From the NCBI RefSeq assembly GCF_001583415.1, contig NZ_CP014475.1, positions 2,046,001-2,110,000 of the forward strand: a DNA stretch of 64,000 nucleotides. Direction: 5' to 3'. The DNA comes from Mycolicibacterium phlei (GTDB taxonomy: Bacteria > Actinomycetota > Actinomycetes > Mycobacteriales > Mycobacteriaceae). This document shows, one piece after another, positions 1-8,368 of this stretch (the first letter of the stretch is position 1; each line of letters starts with the position of its first letter). The notes beneath the pieces were generated by a model. That model saw nothing but the letters and a program-made list of their open reading frames with translations, did no database searches and was not told the origin of the DNA. The position numbers were made by a program, and so were the translations under genes.

Positions 1-1
1 C

Positions 2-316
<315 letters not shown>

Positions 317-334
317 CGTTCCTCTTCCCCCCTG

Positions 335-573
335 TCCGCGAGCGTGCGTGTCTGCACACGACACGCCGCGGAATTTTCGACATTTGCGCACGGTCGCGAG
401 GCGCCGGGCCTCGGCGTCACGTGTTCGCCGAGACTTCGGTTGTTGACGAAAGATCGCCGGAATCCGTCAACTTCTGTAGTCTCGCGAGCCTTTCGCGCGT
501 CCCGCTCGCGGCGAGCGTGCGCAAATGCAGGGAAAAACCCGGCGTGTCGTGACCAGACACGCACGCTCGCGGA
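335..573. repeat. Dispersed inverted-repeat element, copy 1
   Basis: A 239-bp segment whose ends are perfect 20-bp inverted repeats (left arm TCCGCGAGCGTGCGTGTCTG). The similarity continues inward for roughly 60 bp on each side: ACGACACGCCG and CATTTGCGCAC both recur inverted. A related copy lies at 25429-25669, sharing the ends and several internal blocks such as CGCCGAGACTT and GGTTGTTGACGA. Both copies lie between convergent genes, here serB2 and the MocR regulator. It could fold into a long hairpin and might act as a bidirectional terminator or be a MITE-like or REP-like repeat. Short open frames across it look like by-products of its composition. Confidence 0.8.
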
Positions 574-581
574 AAAGAGGG

Positions 582-2024
582 TTACACGACGACGGTGGTG
601 GGTTCGGGGGTGGCCGAGCCGGTGACGGCGTGCCAGGCGCGGGCGAGCAGTTCGATCGCCTCGGCCAGTTGATCCTCCGGCAGCGCGTACGGGATCCGGA
701 CGAACCGCTCGAGCGAGCCGTCGACGCCGAACCGCGGGCCCGGCGGCAGGTCCAGCCCCATCCGCGACGCCGCCGCCGACAGGGCGGTGCTCATCGGCGC
801 GGGCAGCCGCACCCACAGCGAGATCCCGCCGGCGCCGGGACCGGGCTCCCAGTCCGGCAGATGCGTCGCCAGCAGCTCCAGCAGGAACGCCCGCCGCTTG
901 CGCAGAATCTCGCGGCGCTCGGGCAGCACCTCGTCGCGGCGCGCGAGAAGCCTTGCCGCGGCGTACTGTTCGAGCACCGCGGTGCCGAGGTCGACCTGTG
1001 GGCGCAGCGCCGCGATGGTGGCGATGGTGGCCCGCTCGGCGCGGATCCAGCCGACCCGCAGCCCACCCCAGAACGACTTCGACATCGAACCGATCGTCAG
1101 CACCAGGTCCCGGCGCGACGTCATCGCCGCCGCCATCGGGGCCGGCGTCGGGTCGTCGAGCCACATGTCGAGGATCGTCTCGTCGATGACCGTGCGGGTG
1201 CGCGTCTCGGCGACGATGCGCCCCAGGCGTTGCCGGTCCTCGAACCCCATCGTCATCCCGGTGGGGTTCTGGTTGTCCGGTATCAGGTACGCCAGGCTGG
1301 GCGACACCTGATGGATCGCGGCCTGCACCGCGTCGAGATCCCACCCGTCCTCGGCAAGGGCCACCGGCACCGCCTGCGCGCCGATCGCCGAGATCGACGA
1401 CAGCGCACCGTGATAGGTCGGCTGTTCGACGAGCACCCGATCGCCGGGCTGAAGGTAGGTGGTGAGGATCAGGCCGATGGCGTGCAGCGCGCCCGTCGTC
1501 ACCATGATCTGATCGGGATCAGTGACAAGGCCTCGCTCGCAATACCTTTCGGCGATCGCCTCGCGCAGCGGGGAAACCCCGACGAGCTCGTGTCCCGGCC
1601 CGTGCAGGTAGGCGCCCATGTCGGCGGTGGCCTCCGCCAGCGCCTCGGTCACCGCGGCCACCGGGGCCGACAGCGCGGCGGCGGCCAAGCTCAGCGCCGC
1701 CGGCGCCGGCTCGATCCGCGCGGCGGGGGCGACGGGCAGTGCCGTGGTGCTGCGCGCCCCGCGCCGGGCGTGCAGATAGCCGTCCTCGCGCAACTGGTTG
1801 TAGGCGGCGGTCACCGTCGTCCGCGACACCCGCAGCGCCTCGGCCAGCGTGCGCTCGCTGGGCAGCCGGGCCCCGACCGGCAGCACCCCGTCGATGATGA
1901 GCAACCGGATCGCATCGGCCAGACCCTGGTAGGCCGGTCCGCTGCGACTGGACGTACGCCAGTTGCCCAGTTCCCGGACCAGTCGGTCCACATCCAGGGC
2001 CCGCGCGGGCATATCGATCGTCAT
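582..2024 (-). CDS. MocR-type transcriptional regulator (GntR HTH fused to aminotransferase-like domain)
   Basis: A 480-aa protein with an N-terminal winged helix of the GntR family at about residues 30-100 (AYQGLADAIRLLI, LPSERTLAEALRVSRTTVTAAYNQL). A fold-type I aminotransferase-like domain follows to the C-terminus. NQNPTGMTM and SMSKSFWGGLRVGWIR are typical of the PLP pocket, with the presumed Schiff-base Lys in SMSKSFW. MocR proteins use PLP or amino-compound ligands to control a divergent gene; here the divergent unit is a 51-aa ORF plus a YczE-type membrane protein. That pairing matches known YczR/YczE neighbourhoods, so a YczR-like role is inferred. The start ATG at 2024 abuts the operator-like repeats. 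Confidence 0.85.
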   Translation of the reverse strand: MTIDMPARALDVDRLVRELGNWRTSSRSGPAYQGLADAIRLLIIDGVLPVGARLPSERTLAEALRVSRTTVTAAYNQLREDGYLHARRGARSTTALPVAPAARIEPAPAALSLAAAALSAPVAAVTEALAEATADMGAYLHGPGHELVGVSPLREAIAERYCERGLVTDPDQIMVTTGALHAIGLILTTYLQPGDRVLVEQPTYHGALSSISAIGAQAVPVALAEDGWDLDAVQAAIHQVSPSLAYLIPDNQNPTGMTMGFEDRQRLGRIVAETRTRTVIDETILDMWLDDPTPAPMAAAMTSRRDLVLTIGSMSKSFWGGLRVGWIRAERATIATIAALRPQVDLGTAVLEQYAAARLLARRDEVLPERREILRKRRAFLLELLATHLPDWEPGPGAGGISLWVRLPAPMSTALSAAASRMGLDLPPGPRFGVDGSLERFVRIPYALPEDQLAEAIELLARAWHAVTGSATPEPTTVVV

Positions 2025-2029
2025 TACAG

Positions 2030-2069
2030 GCCAGTATCCGCTGACTGGCTATTGAATAGCAAGCCAGTT
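2030..2069. promoter_or_regulatory. Operator-like GCCAGT repeats between mocR-type gene and yczE unit
   Basis: The short divergent gap holds three copies of GCCAGT: plus strand at 2030-2035, minus strand at 2044-2049, plus strand at 2063-2068. A perfect palindrome GCTATTGAATAGC lies in the middle (2048-2060). MocR regulators commonly bind repeated sites between themselves and the target gene, so this is the likely binding region; binding itself is inferred. Confidence 0.55.
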
Positions 2070-2087
2070 GCTCAGGATTATCGAGCC

Positions 2088-2243
2088 ATGAGGAGGAACT
2101 GGATATCCCGACTGGGGCGTCGGCTCGCCAATGCCCTAACCTGGCAGCCGCCGGTGGCCTACACCGATTACGTCGACCGTGACGCGGAACGGATGGCCCG
2201 GGAATTGGAGGCAATCAAAATGCGCTTCCCTCACCATGCGTGA
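2088..2243 (+). CDS. Small basic protein preceding yczE
   Basis: A 51-aa open frame begins at the first ATG after the MocR operator region. Its stop overlaps the next gene's start in ATGCGTGA, a translational-coupling arrangement. The product is basic and has two tryptophans (MRRNWISRL start, LTWQPPVAYTDYVDRDAERM in the middle), with an acidic-basic helix-like second half and no membrane segment or signal peptide. I do not recognise a family. Its position suggests it is co-expressed with the YczE protein under MocR control. It could instead be only a coupling leader ORF. The AGGAGG just inside its 5' end may help ribosomes load. Confidence 0.5.
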   Translation: MRRNWISRLGRRLANALTWQPPVAYTDYVDRDAERMARELEAIKMRFPHHA

Positions 2244-2913
2244 CGGGGTGCTACGTGGCACCGCACTACTGATCGGCCTGACGTGCTACGGCTTCTCGAT
2301 GGCCATGATGGTGCGCGCCGGGCTCGGACTGGACCCGTGGGACGTGTTCCACCAGGGCCTGTCGCTGCGCACCGGCATGACGATCGGAGTGGCCTCCGCC
2401 GTCGTCGGGGTGGTCGTGCTACTGGCCTGGATCCCGCTGCGCACCCGGCCCGGGATCGGCACCGTCGCCAACGTCATCGTCATCGCGATCACCGTCGACC
2501 TGGGGATGTGGCTGCTGGCGGCGCCGCAGGCGATGTGGGCGCGGATCGCGATGATGATCGGCGCGGTGGTGCTCAACGCGTTCGCCACGGTGCTCTACGT
2601 CGGCGCCGGCCTCGGACCCGGGCCGCGCGACGGCCTGATGACCGGGCTGGTCGTGCGCACCGGTCTGTCGGTGCGCCTGGTCCGCACCGCGATCGAGGCC
2701 ACCGTGCTGGTGATCGGCTGGCTGCTCGGCGGCACCGTCGGCGTCGGGACCGTGCTCTACGCGTTCGGGATCGGACCGCTGGTGCAGTTCTTCGTGCGCA
2801 TCACCCCGAAGCGGCTGCTGGCGGTCAGCGGCTGGCGCGACGTGGCGCGGGCGCGCGGCGAACTGGGGGAGACCCCGCCGACGGCCGAACGCGATCCCGC
2901 CCCGACGGCCTGA
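2236..2913 (+). CDS. YczE/YitT-family integral membrane protein
   Basis: A 225-aa protein with five to six hydrophobic segments spread over its length and a GLGLDPWDVFHQGLSLRTG motif in the first loop. A related GLGPGPRDGLMTGL motif occurs in the second half, the internal duplication typical of YczE/YitT proteins. The molecular function of the family is not firmly known; several members neighbour MocR-type regulators. The start at 2236 was chosen because it overlaps the stop of the 51-aa ORF; a GTG at 2179 would add residues encoded by that ORF's own sequence. The C-terminal tail after about residue 200 is charged and likely cytoplasmic. Confidence 0.75.
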   Translation: MRDGVLRGTALLIGLTCYGFSMAMMVRAGLGLDPWDVFHQGLSLRTGMTIGVASAVVGVVVLLAWIPLRTRPGIGTVANVIVIAITVDLGMWLLAAPQAMWARIAMMIGAVVLNAFATVLYVGAGLGPGPRDGLMTGLVVRTGLSVRLVRTAIEATVLVIGWLLGGTVGVGTVLYAFGIGPLVQFFVRITPKRLLAVSGWRDVARARGELGETPPTAERDPAPTA

Positions 2914-2926
2914 CTACGATGATCGG

Positions 2927-3769
2927 GTGCCCACCGCCGAAGGAGACTCAGCCGACCCTGACCTGCTGATCGACTTCGCCAAGGTGACCCTGCGGCGTGG
3001 CGGGCAGGTGCTCGTCGGGCCCGTCACCTGGGCGGTCGAACTCGACGAACGCTGGGTGGTGATCGGTCCCAACGGGGCCGGCAAGACCTCGCTGCTGCGC
3101 ATCGCCGCCGCGCAGGAACATCCCTCCTCGGGGACCGCGTACGTGCTCGGTGAGCGGATCGGCCGCACCGACATGGCCGAGCTGCGCATGCGCGTCGGGC
3201 TCAGCAGCTCGGCGCTGTCGCAGCGCGTCCCCGACGACGAGGTGGTGCGCGATCTGGTCCTGTCCGCCGGCTACGCCGTGCTCGGCCGCTGGCGCGAGGA
3301 GTACGACGAGATCGACTACACCCGCGCGATCGACATGCTGGAGAGCGTCGGCGCCGAACATCTGGCCGAGCGCACCTACGGCACGCTGTCCGAGGGGGAG
3401 CGCAAGCGGGTGCTGATCGCGCGGTCGATGATGACCGACCCCGAACTGCTGCTGCTCGACGAGCCCGCCGCCGGACTGGATCTCGGCGGGCGCGAGGATC
3501 TGGTGGCCCGGCTCGAGGATCTGGCCGACGACCCCGACTCACCGGCGATGGTGCTGGTCACCCACCACGTCGAGGAGATCCCGCGCAACTTCACCCACGC
3601 GCTGATCCTGTCCGAGGGCCAGGTGGTGGCCTCCGGTCTGCTGTCTGACGTGCTGACCTCCGAGAACCTGTCCAAGGCGTTCGGGCAGTCCATCATCCTG
3701 GAGGTCCTCGACGGGCGGTACTTCGCGCGGCGGGCCCGGAGCCGTGCCGCGCACAGGAGGCGAGCGTGA
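2927..3769 (+). CDS. ABC transporter ATP-binding protein (Rv3041c-like)
   Basis: A 280-aa nucleotide-binding subunit. Walker A is GPNGAGKTS near residue 48, the signature is LSEGERKRVLIARSMM, and Walker B is LLLLDEPAAGLD followed by the H-loop VTHHVEE. No membrane domain is fused and no permease gene is adjacent, as with its M. tuberculosis counterpart after serB2; its partner and substrate are unknown. The start GTG lies 13 nt after the yczE stop, and the stop overlaps the NUDIX gene start (GTGA), indicating translational coupling in a serB2-side core operon. Confidence 0.85.
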   Translation: MPTAEGDSADPDLLIDFAKVTLRRGGQVLVGPVTWAVELDERWVVIGPNGAGKTSLLRIAAAQEHPSSGTAYVLGERIGRTDMAELRMRVGLSSSALSQRVPDDEVVRDLVLSAGYAVLGRWREEYDEIDYTRAIDMLESVGAEHLAERTYGTLSEGERKRVLIARSMMTDPELLLLDEPAAGLDLGGREDLVARLEDLADDPDSPAMVLVTHHVEEIPRNFTHALILSEGQVVASGLLSDVLTSENLSKAFGQSIILEVLDGRYFARRARSRAAHRRRA

Positions 3770-4602
3770 CCGACGAACAGCCCTTGACGCCGCGGCCTGC
3801 GGCGACGGTGATGCTGATCCGCGAACCCGCGGGCACCCCCGGCGGGATCGAGGTCTTCCTGATGCGGCGGCACTCGGCGATGGACTTCGTCGCCGGGGTG
3901 ATGGTGTTCCCGGGCGGCGGTGTCGACGACCGCGACCGCAACGTCGACATCGCCTGGCACGGGCCCGAAGCCGACTGGTGGGCACAGCGTTTCGATGTGA
4001 CGCCGGACCTGGCGCAGGCGCTGGTGTGCGCGGCGGCGCGCGAGACGTTCGAGGAGTCCGGGGTGCTGTTCGCCGGCGCCGCCGACGATCCCGACATGCT
4101 GGTCGACGATGCGTCGGTCTACCGCGAGGCGCGTGCGGCGCTGGTCAACCGGTCGCTGTCGTTCGCCGACTTCCTGCGCGAGGAAAAACTGGTGCTGCGC
4201 GCGGATCTGCTTCGGCCGTGGGCGAACTGGGTGACGCCGAAAGAGGAGCGCACCCGCCGCTACGACACCTACTTCTTCGTCGCCGCCCTGCCCGCCGGTC
4301 AGCGGGCCGACGGTGAGAACACCGAGACCGACCACGCCGACTGGATCACCCCGCAGCAGGGGCTGGACGACTTCGCCGCCGGCCGCACCTTCCTGCTGCC
4401 GCCGACGTGGACGCAGCTCGACTCGATCAACGGCCGCACCGTCTCCGAAGTGCTTGCGCTGGAACGCAGGATCGTGCGGTTCGAACCCAGCCTGAAGGCC
4501 GACCGCGAGACCGGCAACTGGGACATCGAGTTCTTCGACGCCGAGCGCTACAACGCCGCGCGCAACCGGCGCTCGCCCGAGGACAACGCAGCCAAGGCAT
4601 GA
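3766..4602 (+). CDS. NUDIX hydrolase family protein (Rv3040c-like)
   Basis: A 278-aa protein. The N-terminal half has [11 protein letters not shown] and [13 protein letters not shown], and the Nudix helix appears as [14 protein letters not shown] near residue 90 with the REx2EE metal-binding pattern. The gap between the GG and the helix is long, as in the subfamily that has an insertion there. Such enzymes hydrolyse nucleoside diphosphate derivatives; the substrate here is not known. An AGGAGG-like site precedes the GTG. It overlaps both neighbours by 4 nt, so it is co-translated with the ABC ATPase and the crotonase. Confidence 0.8.
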   Translation: MTDEQPLTPRPAATVMLIREPAGTPGGIEVFLMRRHSAMDFVAGVMVFPGGGVDDRDRNVDIAWHGPEADWWAQRFDVTPDLAQALVCAAARETFEESGVLFAGAADDPDMLVDDASVYREARAALVNRSLSFADFLREEKLVLRADLLRPWANWVTPKEERTRRYDTYFFVAALPAGQRADGENTETDHADWITPQQGLDDFAAGRTFLLPPTWTQLDSINGRTVSEVLALERRIVRFEPSLKADRETGNWDIEFFDAERYNAARNRRSPEDNAAKA

Positions 4603-5246
4603 GCGAGTTCGTCTCGATCCACACCAGCGACACCCACCCCGGCGTCGCGACGCTGCTGTTGTCGCGGCCGCCGACCAACGCGCTGACCCGCCAGACCTAC
4701 CGCGAACTGGCTGACGCCGCCGCCGAGCTGACCCGACGCGCGGACCTCCGCGCCGTCATCCTGTTCGGCGGCCACGAGATCTTCTCCGCCGGCGACGACA
4801 TCCCCGAACTGCGCACCCTCGACGATGCCGAGACCACCGCGGCCGTCGACCTGTGCCGGGCCACTCTCGACGCCATCGCCGCCATCCCCAGACCGACCGT
4901 CGCCGCGATCACCGGCTACGCGCTGGGCGGCGGGCTGAACCTGGCGCTGGCCGCCGACTGGCGGGTCTCCGGCGACAACGTCAAGTTCGGCGTCACCGAG
5001 ATCCTGGCCGGCCGCGCGCCCGCCGCCGGGACCGCGCGACTGGCCCGCACCATCGGGCTGAGCAAGGCCAAGGAGATGGTGTTCAGCGGCCGGTTCGTCG
5101 ACGCCAAGGAGGCCGCGGCGCTCGGTCTGGTCGACGAGGTGGTGGCCCCCGACGGCGTCTACGACGCGGCGCTGGCCTGGGCGAATCGGTTCGTCGAGCA
5201 CCCGGCGGAGGTACTGGCTGCCGCGAAGGCGAGCTTCGACAATTAG
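4599..5246 (+). CDS. echA17: Enoyl-CoA hydratase/isomerase family protein, C-terminally short (EchA17-like)
   Basis: A 215-aa crotonase-fold protein. The oxyanion-hole motif is [13 protein letters not shown] near residue 60, and the second hole motif is [19 protein letters not shown] near residue 105, with GVTEI and [13 protein letters not shown] following. Family members act on acyl-CoA in fatty-acid oxidation. This one ends after the helix VLAAAKAS, roughly 35-40 residues earlier than the usual crotonase length of about 250-260. The C-terminal helices that normally help trimer packing and cover the CoA pocket are therefore missing. The next gene begins 11 nt later, so no readthrough extension is available. 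Activity is uncertain. Confidence 0.8.
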   Translation: MSEFVSIHTSDTHPGVATLLLSRPPTNALTRQTYRELADAAAELTRRADLRAVILFGGHEIFSAGDDIPELRTLDDAETTAAVDLCRATLDAIAAIPRPTVAAITGYALGGGLNLALAADWRVSGDNVKFGVTEILAGRAPAAGTARLARTIGLSKAKEMVFSGRFVDAKEAAALGLVDEVVAPDGVYDAALAWANRFVEHPAEVLAAAKASFDN

Positions 5247-5257
5247 GCTGCCCTGTT

Positions 5258-6229
5258 ATGAGCACTGACCCGGCTCCCGAGCCGAACCCGCACGCCACCG
5301 CCGAACAGGTCGAGGCGGCCCGTCACGACACCAAGCTCGCCCAGGTGCTGTACCACGACTGGGAGGCCGAGACCTACGACGAGAAGTGGTCGATCTCCTA
5401 CGACAAGCGCTGCGTGGACTACGCCCGGGACCTGTTCGACGCGACCGTGCCGTTCGAGGAGCAGCGCAAGCTGCCCTACGACAACGCGCTGGAGCTGGGC
5501 TGCGGCAGCGGGTTCTTCCTGCTCAACCTCATGCAGGCCGGGGTGGCGCGGCGCGGATCGGTGACCGACCTGTCGCCGGGCATGGTCAAGGTGGCGGTGC
5601 GCAACGGGCAGAACCTCGGGCTGGAGGTCGACGGCCGGGTCGCCGACGCCGAGGGCATCCCGTACGACGACAACACCTTCGATCTGGTGGTCGGGCACGC
5701 GGTGCTGCACCACATCCCCGACGTCGAGCTGTCGCTGCGCGAGGTGGTCCGGGTGCTCAAGCCCGGCGGCCGGTTCGTGTTCGCCGGTGAGCCCACCAAC
5801 GCCGGCGAGAACTACGCGCGTCCGCTGTCGACGCTGACCTGGAAGGCGGTCACGAACGTGACCCGGCTGCCCGGGCTGCAGGGCTGGCGCCGTCCGCAGG
5901 CCGAGCTCGACGAGTCGTCGCGTGCGGCCGCGCTGGAGGCCGTCGTCGACCTGCACACGTTCAGCCCGGGCGACCTCGAGCGCATGGCCCGCAACGCCGG
6001 CGCGGTCGAGGTGTCCACGGCCACCACGGAATTCACCGCCGCGATGCTCGGCTGGCCGCTGCGCACGCTGGAGGCGGCGGTGCCGCCGGGCAAACTGGGT
6101 TGGGGTTACGCGAAGTTCGCGTTCAAGAGCTGGATCACGCTCAGCTGGATCGACGCCAACCTGTGGAGCCTGGTGGTGCCGAAGTCCTGGTACTACAACG
6201 TGATGATCACCGGGGTCAAGCCGTCGTAG
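5258..6229 (+). CDS. Class I SAM-dependent methyltransferase (Rv3038c-like)
   Basis: A 323-aa protein with a Rossmann methyltransferase core: motif I LELGCGSGFFLLNL near residue 75, an acidic post-I region (VTDLSPGMV), motif II-like DLVVGHAVLHHIPD, and VLKPGGRFVFAGEP. The C-terminal third contains WGYAKFAFKSWITLSWIDAN and probably caps the substrate site. The substrate is unknown; it lies next to a second methyltransferase and near MGLP genes, as in M. tuberculosis. ATG 5258 starts 11 nt after echA17. Its 3' end is overlapped by the possible start of the next gene. Confidence 0.82.
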   Translation: MSTDPAPEPNPHATAEQVEAARHDTKLAQVLYHDWEAETYDEKWSISYDKRCVDYARDLFDATVPFEEQRKLPYDNALELGCGSGFFLLNLMQAGVARRGSVTDLSPGMVKVAVRNGQNLGLEVDGRVADAEGIPYDDNTFDLVVGHAVLHHIPDVELSLREVVRVLKPGGRFVFAGEPTNAGENYARPLSTLTWKAVTNVTRLPGLQGWRRPQAELDESSRAAALEAVVDLHTFSPGDLERMARNAGAVEVSTATTEFTAAMLGWPLRTLEAAVPPGKLGWGYAKFAFKSWITLSWIDANLWSLVVPKSWYYNVMITGVKPS

Positions 6230-7389
6230 CCTTCGATGTCGCCGACGTCGACTACCTGCGCAGCGAGGCCGGGGCCGAGGCGCTGCGCGAGGTTTCCACA
6301 CTCGCGCTGACCAAGGCCACCCTCGTCGCCGACATCGCCTCGGCGCGTTCCCGATTCGGTGACCGCGCGGCGGTGCTGGTGGAGACGACGCTGCTGCGCC
6401 GCAAGGCGGCAGCCAAGTTCGCCGATCCGCAGCGCTGGTTGTTCACCGACGAGGCCCTGCAACAGGCGACGGCCGAACCCGTCGCGCGGCACCGGGCCGC
6501 GCGGCTGGCCGGTGCCCGGGTCCACGACGCGACCTGTTCGATCGGCACCGAGCTTGCCGCACTTCGTGATTCGGCGGAGTTGCTGGTCGGCAGCGACATC
6601 GACCCGGTGCGCCTGGCGATGGCCCGCCACAACGTCGCCGGTGTCGATCTGTGTCGCGCCGACGCGCTGAAGCCGATCACCCGCGACGCGGTCGTCGTCC
6701 TGGATCCCGCGCGCCGCAGCGGTGGCCGCAGGCGCTTCGACCCGCGTGACTACACCCCGGCGCTCGACGCGCTGCTCGACGTCTATGCCGGTCGCGACCT
6801 CGTCGTGAAGGCCGCTCCCGGAATCGATTTCGACGCCGTGGCCGAGCTGGGTTTCGAGGGGGAGATCGAGATCACCTCGCTGGGCGGCAGTGTGCGGGAG
6901 GCCTGCCTGTGGTCGGCGGGCCTGACCGGGCCCGGGGTGCGCCGGCGCGCGACCCTGCTCGACACCGGCGAGCAGCTCACCGACGCCGACCCCGACGACT
7001 GCGCGGTGCGCCCGGCCGGGCGCTGGATCGTCGACCCGGACGGGGCGGTGGTGCGGGCCGGGCTGGTGCGCAACTACGCGGCCCGCCACGGCCTGTGGCA
7101 ACTGGACCCCGACATCGCCTACCTGTCGGGGGACCGGCTGCCCGAAGGGGTTCGCGGTTTCGAGGTGCTCGAGGAGCTGCCGTACAGCGAACGCCGGCTG
7201 CGCCAGGCGCTGGCCGCCCGCGACACCGGCGCGGTGGAGATCCTGGTCCGCGGCGTCGACGTCGACCCCGACGTGCTGCGGACGCGGCTGCGGCTGCGGG
7301 GCAGCCGGCAGCTGTCGGTGGTGCTCGCGCGTATCGGTGCCGGGCCGTCAAGTCGGGCAACGGCATTCATATGCCGTCCGTCCCGATGA
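6163..7389 (+). CDS. THUMP-like / class I methyltransferase (Rv3037c-like)
   Basis: The conserved protein begins near 6232 (FDVADVDYLRSEAG). It has a methyltransferase core with motif I HDATCSIGTELAAL, LVGSDIDPVRLAMARHN and VVLDPARRSGGRRRF, then a C-terminal THUMP-like domain ending SRQLSVVLARIG. The only in-frame starts upstream are GTG 6163 and TTG 6100, both inside the previous gene; GTG 6163 is adopted, giving 408 aa with an overlap of about 67 nt. The Rv3037c homologue has been grouped with MGLP biosynthesis as a candidate sugar methyltransferase, but the THUMP-like C-terminus also fits RNA modification. Function is therefore open. Confidence 0.75.
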   Translation: MEPGGAEVLVLQRDDHRGQAVVAFDVADVDYLRSEAGAEALREVSTLALTKATLVADIASARSRFGDRAAVLVETTLLRRKAAAKFADPQRWLFTDEALQQATAEPVARHRAARLAGARVHDATCSIGTELAALRDSAELLVGSDIDPVRLAMARHNVAGVDLCRADALKPITRDAVVVLDPARRSGGRRRFDPRDYTPALDALLDVYAGRDLVVKAAPGIDFDAVAELGFEGEIEITSLGGSVREACLWSAGLTGPGVRRRATLLDTGEQLTDADPDDCAVRPAGRWIVDPDGAVVRAGLVRNYAARHGLWQLDPDIAYLSGDRLPEGVRGFEVLEELPYSERRLRQALAARDTGAVEILVRGVDVDPDVLRTRLRLRGSRQLSVVLARIGAGPSSRATAFICRPSR

Positions 7390-7451
7390 TTGCTTGTACC
7401 CTGACTGTGAATGCGCCGGTGCCCGAACCGGTGCCGGCTGCGAGGAAAACG

Positions 7452-8132
7452 ATGCGCAAGTTCAGGTGGGTTGCCGTGCTGTCAGCGGCGCTGGCGACCG
7501 GGGCGCTGACCGCCCCGGCGGCGGCGGCCGGGCCGGGCTGCGCCGAGTTGGGCGGCACCGTCGACGCCGACGGCGTCTGCCGGGTGCAGGCCGCGACCGA
7601 CACCTACACGCTGGAGTTCAGCTTCCCCGACGACTATCCGGACCAGGCGCCGCTGGTCGCCTACCTGACGCAGGCGCGCGACGGGTTCGTCAACGTCGCC
7701 GACAACCCGGACGCCCTGAACCTGCCCTACGAGCTCGACGCCCGCGGTGAGGGCTACCAGTCGGCGACCACCCGCAGCGTGGTGTTCACCGTGTGGCAGA
7801 ACGTGGGCGGTGTGCACCCGCAGACCTTCTACCAGGCCTTCAACTGGGACGTCGTCAAGAGGGCGCCCATCACGTTCGACACCCTGTTCAAGCCCGGCAC
7901 CGAGCCGATGGACGTGATCTACACCGAGGTCAGCCGCTACCTTGAGAAGCAGGGCATGATCGCCCCGGTGCTGCCGGCCGACGGCACGGACCCGGCGAAG
8001 TACCAGAACTTCGCGCTGACCGACGACTCGCTGCTGTTCTTCTTCAGCCAGGGCGAGGTGTTCGCCGAGAACGTCGGCCCGGTCCAGGCCGTCGTCCCGC
8101 GCTCGGCGGTGGCGTCGCTGCTGGCGGTGTGA
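7452..8132 (+). CDS. TB22.2: Secreted protein with DUF3298-type domain (TB22.2-like)
   Basis: A 226-aa protein whose first 25 residues form a Sec signal peptide (basic start MRKFR, hydrophobic core, ALTAPAAAA cleavage region). The mature part has two cysteines near its start (GPGCAELGG and DGVCRV) and a DUF3298/RsiV-like region with GYQSATTRSVVFTVWQN and HPQTFYQAFNWD. Related mycobacterial proteins were detected in culture filtrate and have been suggested to have esterase activity; no clear catalytic motif is evident here. A GAGGAAAA ribosome-binding site precedes ATG 7452. It is the last core gene before the accessory island. Confidence 0.82.
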   Translation: MRKFRWVAVLSAALATGALTAPAAAAGPGCAELGGTVDADGVCRVQAATDTYTLEFSFPDDYPDQAPLVAYLTQARDGFVNVADNPDALNLPYELDARGEGYQSATTRSVVFTVWQNVGGVHPQTFYQAFNWDVVKRAPITFDTLFKPGTEPMDVIYTEVSRYLEKQGMIAPVLPADGTDPAKYQNFALTDDSLLFFFSQGEVFAENVGPVQAVVPRSAVASLLAV

Positions 8133-8136
8133 GCGC

Positions 8137-8245
8137 TCAACTCTGCGCCGGTTGCGGAGTCTGCGCGGTCCTCTTAGGGCCGTAGTCCCACAGTGCCTGG
8201 TAGTCCGGGACAGGAATGTCTCCCGAGGCTTTGTCCCGCTTACCG
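8137..8245 (-). pseudogene. Tail of a transporter-like gene (remnant)
   Basis: Directly after TB22.2, in the convergent direction, an open frame ends with a short segment (PDYQALWDYGPKR, then a Pro/Gln-rich tail). It closely matches PAYQALWDYQKQKK in the Na+/alanine symporter gene at the other side of the island (21838-23179). Upstream of it the frame meets stops and loses similarity. It looks like the original 3' end of a symporter gene, cut off from its body by the island insertion; the alternative is a second, deleted paralogue. Confidence 0.45.
8182..8208. repeat. Island-flanking direct repeat, left copy
   Basis: This 27-bp stretch (core GTAGTCCCACAG, then GCCTGGTAG) matches 21961-21987 in the same orientation with two mismatches. 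The two copies enclose the IS element, the RM operon and the lipoprotein gene. They correspond to the same codons of a transporter C-terminus. They could be an attachment-site-like duplication or simply conserved gene sequence left by recombination. Confidence 0.55.
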
Positions 8246-8368
8246 CGTACGCGGCTGCTCTCACCGGCGACTCAAGGCCCGCAAGCCAACCAACCCGGGT
8301 CCTTGTACCCCGTAGGAACAAAGCCTGGGGTACTCCATGAAGCGCCCTGGGTTTCCCGGAGGCTCGGG

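Noticed and set aside
525..2087. Long plus-strand frame opposite the MocR gene
   Set aside because: It is an antisense shadow of a clear coding gene caused by high GC; only its last 51 codons after the MocR start are plausible and are listed separately.
8245..8337. Possible coding remnant between the transporter tail and the IS element
   Set aside because: All frames give stops or unrecognisable peptides; nothing beyond the short tail can be supported.
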